Source: a virus. Taken from it: a DNA stretch of 24,659 bases. The translations under genes were made by a program, and so were the position numbers. The notes below the pieces were generated by a model. It was not told the origin of the DNA. It saw only the letters and a program-made list of their open reading frames with translations, and ran no database searches. Location: positions 1 to 24,659 of IMG/VR virus record IMGVR_UViG_3300035698_015263; one strand, written 5' to 3'. This document shows, piece by piece, positions 14,524-21,051 of the stretch; position 1 is the first letter of the stretch, and each line of letters starts with the position of its first letter.

Positions 14524-15219
14524 ATGACTCCAAAAGAAATGGTTGACCAGGCTGTTATAATGTTGGGAACGCAAAGCATACTTCCTTCTTCTGCCAGGTT
14601 GGACAAAGTGGTTTATGATACCCTTGAGAAACCAGGCGGCCCATGGATTTATAGCCGATATTCAAGAAAGAATTGCGTTATGTTAAGAACTTTTATTTAT
14701 GGGCTTATATCCCTGAAGTTGCCAAAAGACGACCGGTTTATTCCAGCCGGTTGCCAGGATTGCTGGAAAGTGGTTGTCCGGCCGGAAACATTAAAGGAGC
14801 TTTATGAATTGCGGGCCCTACAGGCGGATCTGGATTATCCTTCAAAATGCGGGATTGAGAAACGCAAGGAGGTTGATGCTCTTTATGGTGGGTATTGGTA
14901 TTGCGCTTCCCAGGAGGAGGGCCTTGAACGACTTGCCCAGGTGCGCGACAGCTTAAAGGATACCCGTATGCAGGCATTTTTAAAGAGGGGTTGCACAGAG
15001 TATGAGACTGCGTTCGGCTATTCTGATCGGTGGAAAATCACTGAGCTTCAAAAAGCGATCGAGGAAGAAGTTTACGCAAGGATTGCCATAGACAATCCAA
15101 AGATGCCGCAAACAGCCAAAGAGCAGAATGATATTATGCAGATATGGGAAGATTTTGCTGATGTGGTCGGAGATAATTACTCCGGATCACACAGCTATGT
15201 AACATATGAACCCGCTTAA
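14524..15219 (+). CDS. Six-Cys protein of unknown function in the head gene cluster
   Basis: A 231-residue protein starting right after the preceding stop codon. Cys residues lie at 51, 77, 80, 109, 127 and 157. A CxxC (GCQDCWKVVVRPETLKELY) and PSKCGIEKRKEV-ALYGGYWYC form a pattern that looks conserved, with an invariant-looking YGGYWY. A metal- or cluster-binding site is possible. Neither the function nor a family is recognised, and no catalytic motif is visible. Phage gene clusters from environmental samples contain unassigned proteins of similar layout. Confidence 0.65.
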   Translation: MTPKEMVDQAVIMLGTQSILPSSARLDKVVYDTLEKPGGPWIYSRYSRKNCVMLRTFIYGLISLKLPKDDRFIPAGCQDCWKVVVRPETLKELYELRALQADLDYPSKCGIEKRKEVDALYGGYWYCASQEEGLERLAQVRDSLKDTRMQAFLKRGCTEYETAFGYSDRWKITELQKAIEEEVYARIAIDNPKMPQTAKEQNDIMQIWEDFADVVGDNYSGSHSYVTYEPA

Positions 15220-15249
15220 CAGCGAGAACCCAAACAGAAAGGAGACAGC

Positions 15250-15669
15250 ATGGATGAAAATGAGAATAAACCCGTAATTACAAAAGAAGATCTGGACGCC
15301 GGTAAGGAGAAATTTGCAGAGGAACAAAAAAAGCCTATGGGCACAATGAGCATTGATGCCTATGAAGATGGTAAGTTAAACGTATACGGTCCAATATCCA
15401 ATGTCCCAATGGCCATGAGGATGATAGGCGGTGCGCTGGGTGTGGTAGCCAAATACAATGATCCTGGTGAGAGTGAGGCTGATTCATACAAACAGATAAC
15501 CATTAAGATGCATAAAAATAAGGTTATTCTTCATTTGCCAACCGATGATCCGATTTTGTTTTTGCGAACAATGGCAAAGGTCTTAGAAATGATGGCTGAC
15601 AAGTTTTATACGGCTGGCTTAAAAGTGGATACACCGGAGGAACCAGAAGAGAGCAGAATAATACATTAG
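15250..15669 (+). CDS. Small acidic-tailed protein of unknown function
   Basis: A 139-residue ORF with AAAGGAGACAGC before the ATG. The first 30 residues are charged. The centre has a small alpha/beta segment with MSIDAYEDGKLNVYGPI and a helix with MAMRMIGGALGVVAKY, then strands (TIKMHKNKVILHL) and a long helix. The last residues are acidic (TPEEPEES). It lies just before the terminator that separates the accessory block from the scaffold gene. Confidence 0.62.
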   Translation: MDENENKPVITKEDLDAGKEKFAEEQKKPMGTMSIDAYEDGKLNVYGPISNVPMAMRMIGGALGVVAKYNDPGESEADSYKQITIKMHKNKVILHLPTDDPILFLRTMAKVLEMMADKFYTAGLKVDTPEEPEESRIIH

Positions 15670-15709
15670 GCTATACCTGTTTGGCCGAACGGGTTACGCA
15701 ATAGCGAAC

Positions 15710-15757
15710 AAAAAGGGGGCAACGTGGTGCCACGACACCATTGTTGCCCTTTTTTTG
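15710..15757 (+). terminator. Rho-independent terminator before the scaffold gene
   Basis: A GC-rich stem (GGGCAAC-G-TGGTG with CACCA-T-TGTTGCCC; one bulge and one wobble pair) with a six-base loop, CCACGA, preceded by AAAA and followed by a run of seven T. It would reduce read-through from the accessory block into the scaffold and coat genes. Confidence 0.85.
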
Positions 15758-15811
15758 TTGCCACCAAATATTTAATCCGGACACGATCCGAGACAAAAAA
15801 GGAGAAATATC

Positions 15812-16681
15812 ATGGCAGATGAAAACGAGAACACCCCTGGAGAGGGAGAAGGAACCGCAGCGCCAGAAGGCGAAGAACAAAAGGGAACTGGTGCAGAAGA
15901 AGAAAACAAGATTCCCGCCGATGAAGAAAAAAAGGAAGGTGCAGGCGGAGAAGAGGAAGGCGGAGAGGAAAAGGCTGGAGGTGAGGCAGAACCGAAGGAA
16001 CCAACTATTCAAGAACTCATTGATAGCCAGAAAGAGCTTACCAACCGGTTAGACAAATCTGAAAAACGGGTTGGTTATCTTACTCGAAAGCAGGGTAGCT
16101 CCGCACAGCCGGCATTAAAACCGCTTGGTGATAAACCGAAGCAGGACGATTTTGAAACCGCAGAAGCCTTTACGGATGCACTCACAGATTACAAGGTTGA
16201 TAAAAGAGAGCACGAAAGAGCCGATGCGAGAGGTAAGGAAGATACCGTTGCAGCACAGCAGGAATTCTTCCAGGAAATTGCCACAGGCCCGACCAAGTAC
16301 AAAGATTTTAACGATGTTGCAAGGAAACGCCCCGAAGAGGGAGGCCCCACAGTTAATGAAACAATGTTAAGAGGGATGGCTGAATATTGCAATAATACCG
16401 TTGATGTAGCGTATTGGCTGGGTGAGAACGTTCAGGAATCGCAGCGCATAGCGAGGTTGCGTCCTCTTGATGCAGTTGCAGAATTAGTGAGGATCGATGC
16501 AAAATTTGGAGGGGGAGAGGGAGCACCCGAGAAAAAGAATCCTGGCCTGCCACGCAAGGAGGCCTCAAAAATTACCTCAACAAAGACTGTTGCCGGGAAA
16601 AGTAAAAACGAAACCAGCCTTGAAAATATGGGCATGGACGATTTTATGAACTCGCGCAATAAGCGGGACGGGGTAGAATAG
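15812..16681 (+). CDS. Scaffolding-like protein
   Basis: A 289-residue protein directly before the coat gene. It has an extremely acidic Gly/Glu-rich N-terminus (residues 1-65), a heptad-like segment (ELTNRLDKSEKRVGYL, about 74-89) and a charged helical middle. The C-terminus is basic (PGLPRKEASKI and a Lys-rich stretch), ending with ENMGMDDFMNSRNKR. Scaffolds of P22-like phages bind coat through such a C-terminal helix, direct procapsid assembly and then leave. A good ribosome binding site (AAAAAAGGAGAAATATC) precedes the ATG. It is placed where P22 gene 8 lies. Confidence 0.85.
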   Translation: MADENENTPGEGEGTAAPEGEEQKGTGAEEENKIPADEEKKEGAGGEEEGGEEKAGGEAEPKEPTIQELIDSQKELTNRLDKSEKRVGYLTRKQGSSAQPALKPLGDKPKQDDFETAEAFTDALTDYKVDKREHERADARGKEDTVAAQQEFFQEIATGPTKYKDFNDVARKRPEEGGPTVNETMLRGMAEYCNNTVDVAYWLGENVQESQRIARLRPLDAVAELVRIDAKFGGGEGAPEKKNPGLPRKEASKITSTKTVAGKSKNETSLENMGMDDFMNSRNKRDGVE

Positions 16682-16694
16682 AAAGGAGCCTGTA

Positions 16695-17939
16695 ATGGCG
16701 AATGCTTTTGTTAATCCTACAGTTGTGGCAAAAGAAGCGCTCAGACATTTAAAAAATGAGTGTGTAATGGCCCGTCTGGTATTTCGGGGTTATGAGGAAG
16801 AATATATGAAAACTCATAATGGCTGGAACCAGGGTGAGTCGATAACGATTAAAGCTCCGGTTTATTTCCGGACAAAAGAAGGTCGAACGGTTGATACTGT
16901 TGAACTGTACGAACGTTCAACACAATTTACAGTCGATCAGTGGCAGCATGTTGCCTGGGATCTCAATGCCGAGGAAATGACATTAGATCTGGACAAATGG
17001 TCAAAGCGGTATCTCAAGCCGGCCATGCAGGCTTTAGCCAACAAGATTGACCGGGATCTCCTTGGTCTTTATAAGGATGTTCCAAACCAGGTAGGAACCC
17101 CTGGATCTACGCCGAGCACGTTTTTAGTATTTGCTCAGGCCCAGGCCAGATTGACCGAGGAGGCATGCCCTGAAGACAACCGGTGCTGTGTGATTGAGGC
17201 TCAGTCTCAGGCATATCTTGCTGATACCCTGAAGGGTATTTTTCAGCAGGCAATAGTCACCAAGGCAATCCGGAAGGGGCAAATCTCAGGTTCGTTTGCA
17301 GGGTTTGCCATTTATAACAGCCAGAACGTTAATACCCATACTGTCGGTACATGGGCAGTATTGACAGACGTTCAGAAGGATGGCGCTTCAAGTGAGGGTG
17401 ACACGACTCTAGACCTGAAGTCTACGGGTACATCAAACACCCTGCTGGATGGCGATATCTTCACAATCGCGTCTGTTAATAGCGTAAATCCGGTGTCTGG
17501 ACAGGCAACCGGTAGCTTGAGGCAGTTTGTTGTAACAACCGGTGCTGTAATGGACGGGTCCGGAGAAATTGCGTCCCTGGCGTGTACTCCTGGCACAGCG
17601 CCTCATGAGATTTATTCCTCAAGCGCTGGAGAAAATTATTTGCCTTATCAGAGCGTTAACACTCTTCCCTCTGGCGATGCAGCCGTAACAGTTGCGGGAA
17701 CCACTGGCCTTGTTCATCCTGTCAACCTGGCATTTCATAAAGACGCTTTCGGCCTTGTAATGGTCCCGATTGAACAACCGGCCTCTGCAAGTTGGAAGGC
17801 AAGACAGAGTTATGAAGGGTTTCAGATCTCAGTGATCAGGTACATGACCGGATCAACCCTTACAGAAACAATCAGGTTTGATGTGCTTTACGGCATTAAA
17901 ACCCTCAACCCGATGTTGGCATGCAGAATTGCAGGCTAA
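16695..17939 (+). CDS. P22-like major coat protein
   Basis: A 414-residue capsid protein of the HK97-fold P22 family (P22 gp5 has about 430). The start ANAFVNPTVVAKEALRHLKN matches the N-arm. Blocks such as GESITIKAPVYFRTKEG (about residues 48-64), TVDQWQHVAWDLNAEEMTL and the later GDIFTIASVNSVNP-SGQ are typical of P22-type coats, as is the closing IRFDVLYGIKTLNP. It forms the icosahedral shell after scaffolding. Spacing to the scaffold gene is 13 bases. Confidence 0.94.
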   Translation: MANAFVNPTVVAKEALRHLKNECVMARLVFRGYEEEYMKTHNGWNQGESITIKAPVYFRTKEGRTVDTVELYERSTQFTVDQWQHVAWDLNAEEMTLDLDKWSKRYLKPAMQALANKIDRDLLGLYKDVPNQVGTPGSTPSTFLVFAQAQARLTEEACPEDNRCCVIEAQSQAYLADTLKGIFQQAIVTKAIRKGQISGSFAGFAIYNSQNVNTHTVGTWAVLTDVQKDGASSEGDTTLDLKSTGTSNTLLDGDIFTIASVNSVNPVSGQATGSLRQFVVTTGAVMDGSGEIASLACTPGTAPHEIYSSSAGENYLPYQSVNTLPSGDAAVTVAGTTGLVHPVNLAFHKDAFGLVMVPIEQPASASWKARQSYEGFQISVIRYMTGSTLTETIRFDVLYGIKTLNPMLACRIAG

Positions 17940-17949
17940 GACCAATAAA

Positions 17950-18019
17950 GTGACACTTATTGCCATAATCTGTCACATCTTTTAGCAATATTGTCATTAT
18001 TGGGCAATTTGTGTCACAT
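17950..18019. repeat. TGTCACAT repeats after the coat gene
   Basis: The non-coding stretch after the coat gene contains TGTCACAT twice (17971-17978 and 18012-18019, 41 bases apart), each following a TTATTG-containing half. There is an inverted copy, GTGACA, at 17950-17955 and a near copy, TGTCAT, at 17992-17997. The second copy lies just before the ribosome binding site of the next gene. It may be a regulatory binding site; the function is not known. Confidence 0.55.
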
Positions 18020-18034
18020 AGAAAGGAGAACAAA

Positions 18035-19954
18035 ATGAATAAATTTGCAAGAATCCTTTTGGCGTTGGCTTTAGCAGTTGCATTTGTTGTGCCGGTCAAT
18101 GCCGGAGTAAATGATCGATATTCAGGCATAGAGCTTGGTGATTCAGGAGACACCAGGAACGTTATTATCTGCCCTGAAATAGTTACATCTCCTGATACCC
18201 CTGTTTCCGGATTCAGCTATGTGTATGTTTCTGGAAACAATATCTATTTCCTTGATGATGCCGGAACCACTACAAGCATGATCGCCTCCGCTGGGGGTGG
18301 AGTTTCGAACCTGGATGAAGCCTATGATGGAGGTGGGGCCGGTGCAGGCGCCACGATTGCAGTTGATTCCGGTCCTGTTATTCTTACAGGAACCGCAGCA
18401 GCTACAAATACGCTTAATCTCACAGCCTCCGGATCAGGTCATGTTCTGGCCATAAGTAACTCTGGAACAGGCAAGGATATTTCCGGGACCGCAGGTTGGA
18501 ACATAACCAAAGCGGGCCTTGGGACGTTTGCCTCGATCGGAGCCTTTACCGGAGTCGGAGATATTGATTTAGACGATGGCGCTGGCGCTTCTCCGACCCT
18601 TACCTTCACAGATGTATCCGATGAAACCTCAGCTTTTAGCAAGGCGGATTCAGGCGTTTTGAGCCTTACGACCGAGGCGGCTGATGGGATGAAAGTTCTT
18701 GTTGGCAACCTATGGGTTGGTAACGGATCACCTGGCACAGCCTCAATGGACGGGGAGGACTTTTATTGTGAGGGCGCAAGTGAGTTTGATGGTGCAGCCG
18801 AATTTGATGGAGCCGTGAATATTGATGGCGCTGTTGACATGGACAGCACTATGTCACTTGCTGGAGTTCTTACCCTGGCAAACGGTCTTACCATTGATAA
18901 CGCTGTGAACAACTCCCTTGAATGGAACGAGAATTCCGAGGAAATAAAGTGGACATTTGCGAGTAATGCCCTGGATCTTGTTTCGACTTCCGGAGTGGTT
19001 GAGTTGTCAATTTTTGATAATTCAGCCGATGTGGTTATATCTCATGCCGCGAATGGTGCCGCTGATGATTTCTATATCAGCCAAACCGGGGCGCAAGATG
19101 CCTCTTTCTTCATTACCTCTGCCGGAACCGGTGCTGATGCTTTAAGTCTAAGCGCGACCGCTGGTGATATCGATGTAGATGCCACGTTGGGGGCTGTAAC
19201 GATTTCAGCCAATGCAGCCGGCAAAGATGTTAACATTGATTCTGTCCTTGGTTCGATTTTCATAGAGGGAGAAGAGGACGCCGCAAATGCAATCCACATT
19301 ATTTCCGATGGTGGAACGACAAGCGGTATTATTGTCCTGAATGATACAGGGACGGGTGACGAATCTATTTTGCTTGATTCTGACGTTGGCGGTATAACCG
19401 TTAATGCAAACGCAGGTTCAATAGATATCGAAGCTGTTGGCGGTACAGCCGGAGACGTTGGCATAAGTGCCGGTGATGATATGGGTATCACGGTTGCCGG
19501 AGACTTCACCATTACCGTGTCTGGTACGACCAGTTTAGCCGGTGGATCGATTACCAGTGTGCTTGAATCAGCTGCCGCTCTTGCAGCAATCTATACTGTA
19601 ACGACTGGAGATTCTGGCAGGACATTTTATTTTGGGAATGCTGCCGAGTTTGACATTGAGCTCCCGGCATTATCAACCGTGTCTTCAGGAACTTCTTATC
19701 GGTTTGTCTGTACCGCTGCCCCTTCTGGTGTTGATTATACAATCATAACCGGCAACTCTCTTGAGAACTTAATATATGGGTCGGTTGTCGTAGACGGTGC
19801 TGCTATTCCCGGTGCAGCCGCAGATACAATCACATTTACAGCTTCCGCAGCAGCGGTGGGCGATTGGGTGGATGTGCGTTCGGATGGCACAAACTGGTAT
19901 GTTTCAGGGATTGGAGAGGCCGCAACGGCCATAACCTTGACGCAGGCTGACTAA
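18035..19954 (+). CDS. Large beta-repeat fibre-like protein with signal peptide
   Basis: A 639-residue protein. The ATG at 18035 is chosen (AAAGGAGAACAAA before it). The N-terminus is a clear Sec signal peptide: Lys/Arg at residues 3 and 6, a hydrophobic core ILLALALAVAFVVP and a VNA cleavage site after residue 23. The body is Gly/Ala/Asp-rich and low in aromatic residues, with short hydrophobic repeats. Seven six-residue units (SEFDGA, AEFDGA, VNIDGA, ...) lie at residues 249-290, as in fibrous beta-helical stalks. The C-terminal 125 residues (TFYFGNAAEFDIELP to DVRSDGTNWYVSG) resemble the cap domain of phage structural proteins. It is placed between the coat and gp4-like genes. A head decoration or fibre role is inferred. 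Confidence 0.75.
   Translation: MNKFARILLALALAVAFVVPVNAGVNDRYSGIELGDSGDTRNVIICPEIVTSPDTPVSGFSYVYVSGNNIYFLDDAGTTTSMIASAGGGVSNLDEAYDGGGAGAGATIAVDSGPVILTGTAAATNTLNLTASGSGHVLAISNSGTGKDISGTAGWNITKAGLGTFASIGAFTGVGDIDLDDGAGASPTLTFTDVSDETSAFSKADSGVLSLTTEAADGMKVLVGNLWVGNGSPGTASMDGEDFYCEGASEFDGAAEFDGAVNIDGAVDMDSTMSLAGVLTLANGLTIDNAVNNSLEWNENSEEIKWTFASNALDLVSTSGVVELSIFDNSADVVISHAANGAADDFYISQTGAQDASFFITSAGTGADALSLSATAGDIDVDATLGAVTISANAAGKDVNIDSVLGSIFIEGEEDAANAIHIISDGGTTSGIIVLNDTGTGDESILLDSDVGGITVNANAGSIDIEAVGGTAGDVGISAGDDMGITVAGDFTITVSGTTSLAGGSITSVLESAAALAAIYTVTTGDSGRTFYFGNAAEFDIELPALSTVSSGTSYRFVCTAAPSGVDYTIITGNSLENLIYGSVVVDGAAIPGAAADTITFTASAAAVGDWVDVRSDGTNWYVSGIGEAATAITLTQAD
18779..18904 (+). repeat. Seven hexapeptide coding repeats
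   Basis: Consecutive units SEFDGA, AEFDGA, VNIDGA, VDMDST, MSLAGV, LTLANG, LTIDNA within the fibre-like protein. Pairs of small residues alternate with a hydrophobic residue at the third position, which suggests a beta-solenoid or triple-stranded beta-helix rung. The unit is 18 bases. Confidence 0.8.
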
Positions 19955-19980
19955 TAATCATGAATAAATTCATAAAACAA

Positions 19981-20000
19981 GGGGGGGCAGAGGCTCCCCC
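19981..20000 (+). other. Short G/C hairpin in leader of the LEM-like gene
   Basis: Seven G, an eight-base loop region (CAGAGGCT) and five C form a 5-bp GC stem about 22 bases before the ATG at 20023. No T-run follows. It may slow translation or stabilise mRNA. Confidence 0.4.
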
Positions 20001-20022
20001 TACCCCTGAAAAGGAGACAACA

Positions 20023-20316
20023 ATGGCTAAGAAAGAAATAAAATTGGTTCCTGGATTTTTGTATAATGAGAAAGACTTCACATATCCTGCCGGAAAGCTG
20101 TTCACGGATATTGACGAACGGCAAGAAGCGCTGGATTCCGGATGTTGGCTGACAGGTCCAGGAACCCCCCCGGGCAAAAAACCTTTAGCTCAGATGAATA
20201 AAGCCGAGCTTCAGAAAGAAGGGGCAAAATACGGGCTTGACCTTCCTGATGATATGATCAATGAAGACATGAGAGTTGCTATCACGGAGGCACAGAAACC
20301 CTTGGAAGAGGAGTAA
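20023..20316 (+). CDS. Small protein with a C-terminal LEM/HeH-like helix pair
   Basis: A 97-residue protein. The ATG at 20023 is chosen because AAAAGGAGACAACA directly precedes it. An ATG at 19960 in the same frame has no ribosome binding site and would add 21 low-quality residues. The N-terminal half (VPGFLYNEKDFTYPAGKLF) is a small beta element. The C-terminal half (MNKAELQKEGAKYGLDLP, about residues 57-74, then MRVAITEAQ) fits the two-helix HeH/LEM/Rho-N type of small nucleic-acid- or protein-binding domain found in phage head-tail proteins. It lies just before the gp4-like gene. Confidence 0.65.
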   Translation: MAKKEIKLVPGFLYNEKDFTYPAGKLFTDIDERQEALDSGCWLTGPGTPPGKKPLAQMNKAELQKEGAKYGLDLPDDMINEDMRVAITEAQKPLEEE

Positions 20317-20319
20317 GTT

Positions 20320-21051
20320 ATGACAGTTGCCGTTAGATTGGTCAGTGAGATAGTCGCGGGCGCATTTAAAAAGTTGGGTGTGTATGCACCAGGGGAAACC
20401 CTATCAACCGATGATACGGCTACGGGCCTTGAGGCGTTTGTGGACCTTCTGTCTGAGCTATCAATCGATGGAATGATAATCCCTGCATATACCGGGGTGG
20501 ACATTACACTTGTTGTGGATCAGAATTCCTATACGATTGGAGAAAACGGATCACCCGACAAGGACACCACTCGGCCAGAAAGCATAGAGGGAGCGTTTGT
20601 AAGGGTGAGCGATATTGACTTTCCCGTTCAGATTATATCGCGGGAGGAGTACAATGCTATTTCAAACAAATCCGCCGGCGGTACCAGGCCCGAAAAGTTA
20701 TGGTACAATCCTACGGTGCCGAACGGGACCATTTATTTATGGCCGGCCACTGCTTCAACCGACACGCTCTATATTTACACTCCGGACATTTTTGTCGATA
20801 CAGCCACATTAACGATGGATGCGATGATTGCTCTTGGCATTCCCAGGCCGTATCATAATCCGCTTAAATTCCTGCTTGCAATAGATCTCGCGCCTGAACT
20901 CGGCATTGAGCCTTCTGTAATAGTTGTCAGCAGGGCAAATATTGGACTTGAGCGAATCCGGAGCGCGAATGCTGCAAACAGTTTTAAACCGGCGGAGGTT
21001 GGCGTTGCTCCAGCAGCAGGTCATAATCAAGATCTGATAAGGTACGGATAA
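20320..21051 (+). CDS. P22 gp4-like tail accessory (packaged-DNA stabilisation) protein
   Basis: A 243-residue protein. Conserved pieces of the P22 tail-accessory family gp4 are visible: AFKKLGVYAPGETLS (residues 15-29), LSELSIDGMIIPAY, NSYTIGENGSPDKDTTRPESI (about 65-85), PVQIISREEYNAISNK, GTIYLWPATAS and a C-terminal helix with KFLLAIDLAPELGI. In P22 gp4 binds the portal first after packaging and closes the head. This protein is longer than P22 gp4 (about 166 residues). GAGGAG precedes the ATG, and the stop overlaps the next gene (TAATG). Confidence 0.88.
   Translation: MTVAVRLVSEIVAGAFKKLGVYAPGETLSTDDTATGLEAFVDLLSELSIDGMIIPAYTGVDITLVVDQNSYTIGENGSPDKDTTRPESIEGAFVRVSDIDFPVQIISREEYNAISNKSAGGTRPEKLWYNPTVPNGTIYLWPATASTDTLYIYTPDIFVDTATLTMDAMIALGIPRPYHNPLKFLLAIDLAPELGIEPSVIVVSRANIGLERIRSANAANSFKPAEVGVAPAAGHNQDLIRYG

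Noticed and set aside
15671-16052. ORFs on both strands over the scaffold start
   Set aside because: Their Phe/Leu-rich or Lys/Arg-rich composition is the mirror of the acidic scaffold N-terminus; they also cross the terminator.
19072-19512. Long leftward ORF inside the fibre-like gene
   Set aside because: A Pro/Ser/Ala-rich shadow made by the Gly/Ala-rich codons of the gene on the other strand.
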